Source: Marmoricola sp. URHB0036 (GTDB lineage: Bacteria > Actinomycetota > Actinomycetes > Propionibacteriales > Nocardioidaceae). Taken from it: a DNA stretch of 64,000 bases. Location: assembly GCF_000426045.1 (NCBI RefSeq), contig NZ_AUEP01000012.1:1-64000 (forward strand), written 5' to 3'. Shown piece after piece: positions 16,169 through 23,960 of the stretch. The position numbers and the translations under genes are program-made. Numbering within the stretch: the first letter of the stretch is position 1; each line of letters starts with the position of its first letter. The notes under the pieces were generated by a model that made no database searches, was not told the DNA's origin, and saw only the letters and a list, made by a program, of their open reading frames with translations.

Positions 16169-16894
16169 TCACGGGCGGTGGACGGCCACCACCTGGAATG
16201 TCTCGCTGCCACCCGACATGTCGCGTTCCTTCACGATGCCGACTCCCGGGGCATAGAGCTTCAGCGACAGGACACCGGGCTCCAGTCGCGTCCACTCGAA
16301 GCTGCGCACCACGTGGCCGAAGGTCCCCATCGGTGTCTTCGTGCGCGTGGAGTTGCCCACGATCCAGGCTTGGTCCTCCGCGTGGCCGCGGAGGAACTCC
16401 TGGCGGAAGGCCTGCGTCGGGTGCGGGCGGGCCGGCATGATCATGCCGGCTCTCGCTCCGTGGAGACCCGCCTGCCAGGAGCCTTCGCGGGACTCGAGGT
16501 GGCCCTTCTCGTCGTACGTCGCAGTCGCCTCGCCGAAGTACCAGACGTTGCCCGCGCCGTCGGCGGCGTACCAATCGGTCGTGCGCTCCGCCAGCCTTCG
16601 GTTGTCTCGGCGGAGCACGTCGGTGACCACGCGGGTCCGGACGCCCTCGATCACCTTGGTCCGATAGGTGACGTGCACGCGTTCGCGAAGGTGCTCGCCC
16701 TCGTCCGTGCCGCGCAAGATGGTCGTGGTGCCGGGGCGCAGCGGGAACCAGGGGTTGGCTTGCGGGTGCGCGAAGTCGGCCCGGGCGATCTGTGTCGAGC
16801 CCGCCTGAGTGCCGGCGGCGACGGTGGCGGCAGCGGGTCCGATGCCCACGGCTGCCGCGACCGTGAGCAGAAATGCAGTGGTGGTTCTCGTCAT
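16169..16894 (-). CDS. Secreted protein of unknown function
   Basis: A 241-residue exported protein with a clear signal peptide (residues 1-27, Ala-rich cleavage region). The mature part has repeated beta-strand features: NPWFPLRPGTTTILRGTDEGE, ADGAGNVWYFGE and SLKLYAPGVGIVKERD. I recognise this layout from conserved actinobacterial secreted proteins but know no function. The ATG lies 6 nt after TAGGTT, a good -10 element, and there is no ribosome site, so it is leaderless. The promoter has the local direct-repeat operator, which places it in the envelope regulon. Confidence 0.75.
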   Translation of the reverse strand: MTRTTTAFLLTVAAAVGIGPAAATVAAGTQAGSTQIARADFAHPQANPWFPLRPGTTTILRGTDEGEHLRERVHVTYRTKVIEGVRTRVVTDVLRRDNRRLAERTTDWYAADGAGNVWYFGEATATYDEKGHLESREGSWQAGLHGARAGMIMPARPHPTQAFRQEFLRGHAEDQAWIVGNSTRTKTPMGTFGHVVRSFEWTRLEPGVLSLKLYAPGVGIVKERDMSGGSETFQVVAVHRP

Positions 16895-16916
16895 CGAACC
16901 AACCTAGGACCGGGCG

Positions 16917-16933
16917 CCTGTAGCCAGCCTGAA
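16917..16933 (-). promoter_or_regulatory. 11-bp direct-repeat operator, secreted protein
   Basis: Minus strand: TTCAGG (16928-16933), five bases, TACAGG (16917-16922), 10 nt, TAGGTT (16901-16906), 6 nt, ATG. Same geometry as the glycolipid-operon and response-regulator promoters. Confidence 0.65.
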
Positions 16934-17004
16934 GAGGTTCTTGCAAGAGTGTTCAACAGGCCGTCGAACTCGGCGGTTGCTCCGCCGACCTCCGCGGTCG
17001 TTGG

Positions 17005-17559
17005 TCACTTCGCAGGGTGGGCCATCGTGTCGACGGCGACGGTGACGGCCAGGACGAGAGCGATGTCCACGTCGGGGACGATCTCCACGCCGTAGGTGTC
17101 ACGAACCCGGAACCACTTCTTGGAGATCTCCGCGATCTTGTGGTCGTCGGCCTCCAGTTCGTACTCGTGGTCGACGACGTTGCCCTGCACCTTCCACTCC
17201 TGGTCCCCGGGAAGGTCTACCTTCCATCGCTCCCGCAGTGGCGAGATGAGTGCCTTGTGCACCAGGGCGAGGCGGTCACCGTTCGGGTCCTCGATGGCCA
17301 TCGAGTCACGGATGTGCAGTACCCGGGTCTGGATCCGGCACAGCTGGTGGCCCTCCGCATCCTCGAGGTCGAGGGTGTTGCGCAGCCGCATCGCCTTGCC
17401 GTCCACCCGGAAGACCCGCTCGCCGGCGTCGTTCTCGATCCAGTAGTCATCGCCGATCGAGACCAGCTTCTGCCGCATCTGGTACCGGACGGCGGTCCCG
17501 CCGCGGCCGAACGCCGCACGCTCGTCACGACGCTTCTCGCGCCTGTCTCGAAGGCCCAT
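17005..17559 (-). CDS. LURP-one-related (Tubby-like) protein
   Basis: A 184-residue soluble protein of the LURP-one-related family: YQMRQKLVSIGDDYWIENDAGE at the start, KAMRLRNTLDLED, VLHIRDSMAIED and WFRVRDTYGVEI near the end, the strands of the Tubby/scramblase-like barrel. Function in bacteria is unknown; the fold can bind membrane lipids. The ATG at 17559 follows an AGGAG site 7 nt away; a longer frame running into the next gene is not credible. It lies 74 bases behind the DUF7144-like membrane protein and may be co-transcribed. Confidence 0.8.
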   Translation of the reverse strand: MGLRDRREKRRDERAAFGRGGTAVRYQMRQKLVSIGDDYWIENDAGERVFRVDGKAMRLRNTLDLEDAEGHQLCRIQTRVLHIRDSMAIEDPNGDRLALVHKALISPLRERWKVDLPGDQEWKVQGNVVDHEYELEADDHKIAEISKKWFRVRDTYGVEIVPDVDIALVLAVTVAVDTMAHPAK

Positions 17560-17633
17560 CGGTGACTCCTGTTCGGGTGTGCGTGAGTGTTTGCCGGTTG
17601 CGCGTGAGGAGGTTGTCGAGGCGGTCCGGACGA

Positions 17634-18098
17634 CTACGCCTCTCGCAGCTCGCCCCCGTGCACCGTGATGGCCCAGATCACCAGGATGTCGATCGTGATC
17701 ATGATGGTCGACCAGATGGGGTACGCCGAGAGGAAGGCGATGTTCACGATGGCGCTGAACATCGCGATCGGCACGGCGATGAACCGAGCCCACACCTTCC
17801 CCGACAACAGTCCGACCCCCGCCGCGATCACGATGACGCCCCCGATGAGGTGGACCCATCCCCAGACCGTGTAGTCGACGTGGACCGTGAGCCCGGACTT
17901 GCCGACGAGGAAGTACTCGTCCTGGAACAGGGCGATCAACCCGTCGATGACGTGGAACGAGCCGAGGATCACCATCATGATGCCGGCGAAGGCCACCCAC
18001 CCGACCCAGCCGGACATGCCGGTGGAGGTCACGTTCTGCCGGTAGTCCGTCTCCGGCGAACCGGAGGCGCCGGCGCCCGACTGACTGCTCTCTGACAT
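17634..18098 (-). CDS. DUF7144-type four-helix membrane protein
   Basis: A 154-residue membrane protein with a Ser/Gly-rich cytoplasmic N-terminus and four helices. GWVAFAGIMMVILGSFHVIDGLIALF, WGWVHLIGGVIVIAAG and an aromatic-Pro-Ile-Trp near residue 130 match the actinobacterial DUF7144 pattern. The family often sits near stress or carotenoid genes but has no proven role. The ATG has a TAGGAG ribosome site. It ends the ancestral region: the IS remnant and island border lie just upstream. Confidence 0.75.
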   Translation of the reverse strand: MSESSQSGAGASGSPETDYRQNVTSTGMSGWVGWVAFAGIMMVILGSFHVIDGLIALFQDEYFLVGKSGLTVHVDYTVWGWVHLIGGVIVIAAGVGLLSGKVWARFIAVPIAMFSAIVNIAFLSAYPIWSTIMITIDILVIWAITVHGGELREA

Positions 18099-18164
18099 GT
18101 CGGTCTCCTATCGCGAGGGCTCTGGTGTCACCACACTTCGGCCTCGTCGTGCTCCGCGGCTCAT

Positions 18165-18407
18165 CCCATACGGGTGATCTGGCGTATTCCGGTGTTCCTG
18201 CCGGACTGGAACCGAGCCGTCCGAACCCACGTCATCCTGCTCGCCCAAGACCTCGAAGTCCGCGTCGTCAACGCCGTCACCGGCGAACCGCTGCGCGAGC
18301 TCACCATCGACACCAACAAGGACTACCAGCCACGAACCCCGAAATGACAAACACCCGAACCCACGTTCACGTGGGTTCGGGTGTCGCCGATGTCCTGAGA
18401 CATCACA
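18165..18407 (+). pseudogene. IS481-type transposase remnant with right end
   Basis: Only the last about 60 residues survive in frame up to TGA 18345-18347: a stretch reading RTHVILLAQDLEVRVVN, then GEPLRELTIDTNKDYQP. This is the usual C-terminus of a group of IS481-like integrases (RNase H-fold DDE enzymes). The catalytic core and left end are missing. The sequence after it contains the hairpin at 18351-18384 and ends in GACATCACA at 18407, a plausible terminal repeat (IS481 ends finish in CA). The next base starts the tRNA-derived repeat. Confidence 0.65.
18351..18384. terminator. Strong hairpin at the IS remnant's end
   Basis: A 15-bp perfect stem (18351-18365 with 18370-18384) and TTCA loop. 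On the minus strand it is followed by TTTGTCATTT, so it could stop transcription coming from either direction. Confidence 0.5.
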
Positions 18408-18452
18408 CGGTCGGGCTGACAGGATTTGAACCTGCGACCCCTTGACCCCCAG
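18408..18452. repeat. Left copy of 45-bp island-bounding direct repeat (att site)
   Basis: Identical over 45 bases to 42764-42808, which is the 3' part of tRNA-Pro from the anticodon loop to just past the discriminator base. Here the rest of the tRNA is absent, so this is the displaced attachment-site copy. Confidence 0.85.
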
Positions 18453-18675
18453 GTCGGCGGGTTAGCCGTTTGAGCGTGAAAGGCCTTGGTGCTGCGTCGG
18501 TTCCGTGCCGATTTTCGCACTGAGTCCCAACTGTTTCGCCTACCGAGGTCCGCGATTGGTCCGTGGTTCAAGGGCACAACCCCGGCACCTCACCTATGAG
18601 CGGGTCAACTCGTTACGCCGCGATGACCTGCGGGTGCTCCAGCTCAAGTCGCGTGCGCCAGTGGCCGGACCGCAT

Positions 18676-19746
18676 TCAGATCGCCCCACGCCTGGTTGCT
18701 ATCAGGTCGAGCCGCAACAGCCCTTCTCGCGCTGCCTTGGCGGCGGCTCCTGCCCGCGACTCCTGTCCGAGTTTGGCCAGGATCCGCTCCACGTGGGTGG
18801 TGACCGTCCGCACCGAAATCGAGCGCTCGGAAGCGATGCGCTGGTTCGACGCCCCCTGCGCGAGGCCGTTGAGGACGTCGAGCTCGCGGGCGGAGAGCCC
18901 GTAGGACGTCTGCCACGGCGACTCGGTGACAAGGAGCGCGGCTGAGTGCTCGAAGAGCGGATCCTGCACGCGCTCGACCCTGACGGAGACCCAGCTCCCG
19001 TGGACGGGCCAGACCCCGAAGAGCACGTGTGAGTGGGTTCTCAGGAGGCGCTCGACGAACCTGCCGAAGTCCGGATCCGCGAGGCAGGTCGCCGGTTCGT
19101 ACTCGTCGATGAGCCGGGGCTTCCCGGTGTGGTCGACGAGGCTGGCTCGCGATCCCTCGTCGGCCGGGAGCAGCGCCGACCTCAGCCGCCGCAGGCTGCA
19201 GAGCCGTCCCAGGCTTGCGGTCAGCGCCTCGATCATGTGCACATGCCGGGCGGCGAAGGCAGTAGGAGACTCAGCGGACATGTGCAAGATCCCGGCATAG
19301 GTTCCGTCGGCGGCGAAGACGCACGTTGACATCCCGTCGCCGAAGCCCGCGGGACGCAGCACCTCCTGGTAGAGGGTGGTCTTTCGGTAGTCGTAGGGCA
19401 GGTCGCTGATCCGCAGGGGGCGATGCGTCGTGAGCATCCGCCGGTAAGGGTCGGTCTTGGCATACGGCTCACCCAGCCCGGTCAGGGTCGCCGGGTTGTA
19501 TATCGAACTGCCGAGCACGACGTGCTCGCCCGCCAGTGAGTCCCAGGCCATGAGCGCTGCGGCGTCCTGGTGCACGACCCGCTGCAGCTGGGCGAAGATC
19601 TCAACCACGGCCTCGTTGGCACGACCCGACCCGGCAACGTAGGCGCAGTCGACCAGCACTCGCGCCTCAGCGAGAGTGAATGCCTCGTCTGCTGCTGGTA
19701 TCTGCTCGGCCATGAAGAGCTCTCTCGGCTCCGGCGGAGCGCTCAC
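18676..19746 (-). CDS. LuxR-family transcriptional regulator
   Basis: A 356-residue regulator with a GAF-like sensor region in the N-terminal two thirds and a C-terminal LuxR helix-turn-helix (GLSARELDVLNGLAQGASNQ, then SVRTVTTHVERILAKLG, about residues 285-345). The N-terminal part is of the type seen in single-protein LuxR sensors of small molecules. GTG 19746 is chosen: AGGAG lies 6 nt upstream and the start is one base after the stop of the hydrolase gene, giving tight coupling. As last gene of the catabolic operon it probably reports substrate and controls the operon. Confidence 0.85.
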   Translation of the reverse strand: MSAPPEPRELFMAEQIPAADEAFTLAEARVLVDCAYVAGSGRANEAVVEIFAQLQRVVHQDAAALMAWDSLAGEHVVLGSSIYNPATLTGLGEPYAKTDPYRRMLTTHRPLRISDLPYDYRKTTLYQEVLRPAGFGDGMSTCVFAADGTYAGILHMSAESPTAFAARHVHMIEALTASLGRLCSLRRLRSALLPADEGSRASLVDHTGKPRLIDEYEPATCLADPDFGRFVERLLRTHSHVLFGVWPVHGSWVSVRVERVQDPLFEHSAALLVTESPWQTSYGLSARELDVLNGLAQGASNQRIASERSISVRTVTTHVERILAKLGQESRAGAAAKAAREGLLRLDLIATRRGAI

Positions 19747-19747
19747 T

Positions 19748-20965
19748 CTACTCTCCTGCCGCATCCCCGTCCGAACCCTGAGCCAGCTGGCTCGACACCG
19801 CATCGAAAGCACGCAGGGTCGTGAAGAGCTTCCCGGGGTGCTGTGGCTCCGGCCAGCTGGACAGCTTGACCGCGACCACGCCCGTGGCTCCGTTGACGTA
19901 AAGCATCTGTCCGTGGATGCCGAGACACAGGAGTACGTCGCGGTCGGGGTAGGGCAGCCAGAACTGGTTGCGGTACATCCCTCCCGGCATCAACGTCTCG
20001 GTGGGGCTTGCCGCGAAAGCGTCACGTGAGTCTGGGTCACCCCGGAAGGTGTCCGCGATCCAGGCGCGAGGAACCACCTGACGGCCCGAGAGCGACGTGC
20101 CCCCCTGGGCCAGCATGGTGCCGAACCGGGCCAGGTCACGCAGCGTGGCACAGATGCCCCCGTCGTACATCCCAGACCCGACGGAGTCGACCGCGATCCT
20201 CGCGTCGTTCTCCGCGCCCAGGGCCGACCACAGGATCTGTGACATGAGCTCGGGCATCCGCATCCCCGCAGCCGCCTCGCATACCCAGCCGAGGATGTCG
20301 GTCTCGCTGCTGCGGTACTCGAACGGGCCACCGTGGGGGGCCTTCTGCTCGAGCGTCAACAGGTAGTCGTACATGGTGCGCGGGACCTGCGGATGCTGCC
20401 TCGTGGCCCAGCCGATCGCCTGTTCCAAGACGCGCACCTCGGCCTGCGGATCGAGGTAGTCCTCGGAGAAGTGGATCCCCGAGCGCATGTCGAGCAGATG
20501 ACGTACGACCGCGCCGGCGTAACCGCTGGCCCCAAGTGCTGGGACGTATGCCGTGAGCGGCCGCTCGAGGTCGAGAGCCCCCTCCGTGGCGAGGGCCCCC
20601 GCCACGACTCCGACCAGCGACTTGCTGACCGACATGAGCAGGTGGCTCGTCCCAGGCCCCATGCCGGCGTAGTACTCCTCGGCCACCACCCGTCCGTGCC
20701 GGCAGACCATCCACCCGTCGGTGTCGGTTGCCGCCATGGTTTCGGCGACCATCGCGAGGGATCCGTCAGGCTGTGGGACGCCGAGGTCACCGACGCTCAC
20801 GAGCCGGGGAGGCAGCTCGGCCACCGGGTCCGTGCCGCGGGAGATGAGCGCGGTCGGAAAGAGGTCTTCGATGTGTCGGAACGACCACTGCAGCTGGGGG
20901 GCTTCCTGCCAGTTGTCCAGGTTCACGGCACCGTGCGGCCGGCTCGACTGTTGCCCCAGCGCCAC
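19748..20965 (-). CDS. NylB-like serine hydrolase (beta-lactamase fold)
   Basis: A 405-residue hydrolase of the class-C beta-lactamase / penicillin-binding-protein fold. It has the nucleophile motif S-x-x-K in LLMSVSKSLVG (near residue 113) and the Tyr motif in FEYRSSETDILGW. NLDNWQEAPQLQWSFRHIEDLFPT at the start and YVPALGASGYAGAVVRHLLDMRSG resemble 6-aminohexanoate-dimer hydrolase (NylB) and related amidases/esterases more than beta-lactamases. No signal peptide, so it acts in the cytoplasm. It starts one base after the ATP-grasp stop. It may hydrolyse an amide or ester intermediate of the pathway. Confidence 0.8.
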   Translation of the reverse strand: MALGQQSSRPHGAVNLDNWQEAPQLQWSFRHIEDLFPTALISRGTDPVAELPPRLVSVGDLGVPQPDGSLAMVAETMAATDTDGWMVCRHGRVVAEEYYAGMGPGTSHLLMSVSKSLVGVVAGALATEGALDLERPLTAYVPALGASGYAGAVVRHLLDMRSGIHFSEDYLDPQAEVRVLEQAIGWATRQHPQVPRTMYDYLLTLEQKAPHGGPFEYRSSETDILGWVCEAAAGMRMPELMSQILWSALGAENDARIAVDSVGSGMYDGGICATLRDLARFGTMLAQGGTSLSGRQVVPRAWIADTFRGDPDSRDAFAASPTETLMPGGMYRNQFWLPYPDRDVLLCLGIHGQMLYVNGATGVVAVKLSSWPEPQHPGKLFTTLRAFDAVSSQLAQGSDGDAAGE

Positions 20966-20966
20966 G

Positions 20967-22547
20967 TCAGCGCCCCGCCCTGGTCATGGAGCCACCCACG
21001 TCCCAGGTCGGGACCACCGTTGGTGGGGGCGTCACGGGCGTTCCGGTGTAGAGGGCACGCAGCGAGTGGATGAGGTGTTTGGCCCGGATCGTCAAGGTCG
21101 CCGGCTTCCCAGGCGTTCCGGTCTGGAGGCGCCCCTTAGTGACCAGTACGCCGATGTCGGCACCCTTCCAGCGGCAGTCGCCAGCCCCGTAGATCCGTAG
21201 GAAGAAAGCGTCGGACTCACTTTGGAGCTGGTGCCAGTCCAGGGCGGCCCGTTGGAAAACCAGGGCGCCGCTTGCGTCGAGGCTGTATGCCCCGGTGCGG
21301 GCCGCCGTGTCGATCCGCTGGACTCCCGGTGACGTCTCCTTGATGATCATCTGAGACCAAAGGTCGACCGCGGCAAGCTCCTGCCAGCGCTGGTTGATGT
21401 CGTCGAGGTCAAGGTCGAGCTCAATCGGCAGGTACTCGAGCAGATGAAAAAGGAAGAGCGGCACGTCGGCGTAGGCACCGGCGGTGACATTGGTGATCGA
21501 CGAGGCGCCACTGATGCGCGGGTTGAGCTCACCGAGGTAGACCTCGTCGGTGTCGACGTCGACGAGCACATCGACCTCGAAGAACCCGCGGTATCCCTCC
21601 ACGCCGAGCCGATCCCCCAAACGACGCACCAGCGCGGCCGCGCGCGCCCTGAGGTCACCGGTCAGCACCTCGGGGAACATCTCATTGCCGCACCAGCCTC
21701 CTCGATACGGCGTCAGCTCGGCGTGCCCCGTCAGCTCGGACATGAAGGGACCCACCACCGTCCCGCATCTGGTCAGTACCGCCTCCACGGCGACCGGGCG
21801 GTTGTTGATCCGCCTCATCACCTTGACCTGTTGGCCCACGATCTCAGTGCTGTGCTGGTCCCAGTCGGCCGCCGAGCTCATGAAGAAAGTGGTCTTGCCC
21901 GAGTCGCCGTACGCGGTCTGCACGACCAAGTCCGTCCCGAGCCCGGCCTCCTCGGCCGCGGCGGTGAGGCTCTCGAAGTCCTCGACCGTGGTCACCACGT
22001 TGGGCACGCTGGGCACATCCACCTCGTTGCCCAGCCGGGTCGTGACGATCTTGGAGTCCAGGTGCGCCCGCAGCTGCGCCTTCGGCAGGATCAGGTCGTA
22101 GTCGAGCTCGTCGCAGATGCGTTCGGTCTCTTCATCGAAGAAGACCATCGCGATCTTGGGCCGGGTCCCTGGGCGGGTTCGGCTGCCGATGAACGCGCGT
22201 ACCTCTGAGTTCTCCAGCAGCCAGTTGTTGATGTGCTCCCCGCTCTCGAAGTCCACGGGCGGACGGTGCGCCGGCGTAAACACCCGCGGATGCGCGCCGT
22301 CCCACGCGTCGTAGTAGGCGACATAGGTGAAGTTGCGCACCCAGCGGTCCAGCCCGAGCAGGTTGAACGGCGTCGCGCCGACGAAGTAGATCGGCGTGTC
22401 GTTGGTGCGGAAGAAGTGCCTCACCTCGGACATGTTGCGCAGGGGCCGACGAGCAACGCCTGGCGCCGTCGAGGGACTCGCTGGTCCGAACGCCGCATCG
22501 GTGGCCACGGTCGCCACCGGGTCCGGGCCTGTAGGCGCAGTGGTCAT
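20967..22547 (-). CDS. ATP-grasp ligase-like protein
   Basis: A 526-residue protein with a central ATP-grasp fold. A Rossmann-like N-terminal part (IYFVGATPFNLLGLDRW) is followed by LILPKAQLRAHLDSKIVTTRL, DLVVQTAYGDSGKTTFF (nucleotide loop), VAVEAVLTRCGTVVGP and FFEVDVLVDVDTDEVYLGELNPRISGAS (metal-binding Glu/Asn at the end of the site). Such enzymes join a carboxylate to an amine or carboxylate using ATP. The last about 140 residues form an extra domain I cannot place. Its partners (PuuP-like permease, aldehyde dehydrogenase, hydrolase) suggest it activates or masks an amine or acid in a catabolic route. Confidence 0.75.
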   Translation of the reverse strand: MTTAPTGPDPVATVATDAAFGPASPSTAPGVARRPLRNMSEVRHFFRTNDTPIYFVGATPFNLLGLDRWVRNFTYVAYYDAWDGAHPRVFTPAHRPPVDFESGEHINNWLLENSEVRAFIGSRTRPGTRPKIAMVFFDEETERICDELDYDLILPKAQLRAHLDSKIVTTRLGNEVDVPSVPNVVTTVEDFESLTAAAEEAGLGTDLVVQTAYGDSGKTTFFMSSAADWDQHSTEIVGQQVKVMRRINNRPVAVEAVLTRCGTVVGPFMSELTGHAELTPYRGGWCGNEMFPEVLTGDLRARAAALVRRLGDRLGVEGYRGFFEVDVLVDVDTDEVYLGELNPRISGASSITNVTAGAYADVPLFLFHLLEYLPIELDLDLDDINQRWQELAAVDLWSQMIIKETSPGVQRIDTAARTGAYSLDASGALVFQRAALDWHQLQSESDAFFLRIYGAGDCRWKGADIGVLVTKGRLQTGTPGKPATLTIRAKHLIHSLRALYTGTPVTPPPTVVPTWDVGGSMTRAGR

Positions 22548-22562
22548 GGACGTCCCCTATCG

Positions 22563-23933
22563 TCAGGCATTGGCGTGAGTGCGGATGAGCTTCTTGTTCA
22601 CGAACTCGTCCATGCCGAAGTGGCCCAGCTCGCGCCCGAAGCCTGAGCGCTTCACGCCTCCGAACGGCAGCTCTGCCGCGTCGAGCATGACGCCGTTGAC
22701 GAACACCATGCCGGCGTCGATTTGGTTCGCGACGCGCTCCGCCTGCTCCGGATCGGTGGTGAACAGGTAGGAGCCCAAGCCATACGGTGTGTCGTTGGCC
22801 AGCTCGACGGCCTCGACCTCCGAGGAAACACGGAAGACCATGGCGACCGGGCCGAACAGTTCCTGGGAGAAGGCGTCCTGGTTCGAGGAGACACCGGTGA
22901 GCACCCCCGGAGGGAAGAAGGCACCCGAGCGTTCCCCGGCGACGTGCAGAACGGCGCCTTGGGCCACAGCACGGTTCACCTGCCCTTGGAGCCCTTCGGC
23001 GGCGCGCACCGATGACATCGGCGCGATGCCATCGCTCGCCGCGAGCATCGACGTGGTGAACCGGTCGAGGAAGGCCTCGTAGAGCTCGTCGGCCACGATG
23101 AATCGCTTCGGGGCGTTGCAGACCTGGCCGGCGTTGTCCAGGCGTGCCGTCACCGCGGCCTCCACGACGGCGTCGAGGTCGTCGGTGCTGAGCAGCACGA
23201 ACGGGTCGGAGCCACCCAGCTCGAGGACCACCTTCTTGAGGTTGCGTCCAGCGATCTCGGCAACCGCCGCTCCGGCCCGCTCGGACCCGGTCAAGGACAC
23301 CCCGGCGATGCGCGGGTCGGCGATCATCTCCGCCACCTGGTTGACCGTCGCGTTAACCGCGACGTAGGCGCCACGGGGGAACCCGGCCTCGGCGTAGATC
23401 TCGTGCAGGGCCGCGGCCGACTCCGGGCACTGGGGTGCGTGCTTGAGCACAATGGTGTTGCCGATGGCGAGGTTGGGGGCAGCGAAGCGGGCCACCTGGT
23501 AGTACGGAAGGTTCCACGGCATGATGCCGAGCAGCGCCCCCACGGGGCTGCGGCGAACCACGGCCGTCCCGCCGCCGTGGCGCAGCGGCACCTGCTCGTC
23601 ACGGAGAAGCCGCGCCGCGTTGTCGGCATAGAACTCGTAGATCTCTCGGCAGAAGTCGACCTCCCCGAGGGCCTCCTCCTTGGGCTTGCCCATCTCTCTG
23701 CCGATGGCAGTAGCGAGATCGTCGCGTCGCTCACCATGAAGTTCGCCCACCCGTCGGATCAGCGCGGCGCGCTCTGCCGAGCTCGATGCGCGACCCCACG
23801 ACTCGCACGCGGACGCGGCGGCGCCGAGCGCGGCGTCGATGTCGGCCTGCGAGGCCTGAGGGAACGTCGCCAGGCGCTTTCCGGTTGCGGGGTCGATGAC
23901 GGCATAGTCGTCGATGAGGGCGTACTCCTCCAT
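22563..23933 (-). CDS. NAD(P)-dependent aldehyde dehydrogenase, succinate-semialdehyde type
   Basis: A 456-residue aldehyde dehydrogenase. Motifs: PWNLPYYQVARFAAPNLAIGN (cofactor domain, near 140), VVLELGGSDPF (general-base Glu, near 225), GQVCNAPKRF (catalytic Cys, near 262) and LPFGGVKRSGFGRELG near the C-terminus. Length and the SDPF and FGGVKRSG patterns are those of the succinate-semialdehyde dehydrogenase group, which is shorter than classical ALDHs. It would oxidise an omega-oxo acid or amino-aldehyde to the acid. The AGGAAG ribosome site and 27-base gap to the dmf-like gene show it is in the same operon. Confidence 0.85.
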   Translation of the reverse strand: MEEYALIDDYAVIDPATGKRLATFPQASQADIDAALGAAASACESWGRASSSAERAALIRRVGELHGERRDDLATAIGREMGKPKEEALGEVDFCREIYEFYADNAARLLRDEQVPLRHGGGTAVVRRSPVGALLGIMPWNLPYYQVARFAAPNLAIGNTIVLKHAPQCPESAAALHEIYAEAGFPRGAYVAVNATVNQVAEMIADPRIAGVSLTGSERAGAAVAEIAGRNLKKVVLELGGSDPFVLLSTDDLDAVVEAAVTARLDNAGQVCNAPKRFIVADELYEAFLDRFTTSMLAASDGIAPMSSVRAAEGLQGQVNRAVAQGAVLHVAGERSGAFFPPGVLTGVSSNQDAFSQELFGPVAMVFRVSSEVEAVELANDTPYGLGSYLFTTDPEQAERVANQIDAGMVFVNGVMLDAAELPFGGVKRSGFGRELGHFGMDEFVNKKLIRTHANA

Positions 23934-23960
23934 GCTGTTCTCGCTTCCTGTGCGCCGTGG

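Noticed and set aside
17560-18000. N-terminal extension of the LURP-one-related gene
   Set aside because: It runs inside the DUF7144-like gene in another frame; ATG 17559 has a good ribosome site.
18408-18475. Second complete tRNA gene at the left border
   Set aside because: Only the 3' part of tRNA-Pro is present; the D arm and 5' acceptor strand are missing.
19748-20965. Beta-lactamase antibiotic-resistance gene
   Set aside because: It has the SxxK fold motif but no signal peptide and its sequence pattern is closer to NylB-type hydrolases; the operon is catabolic.
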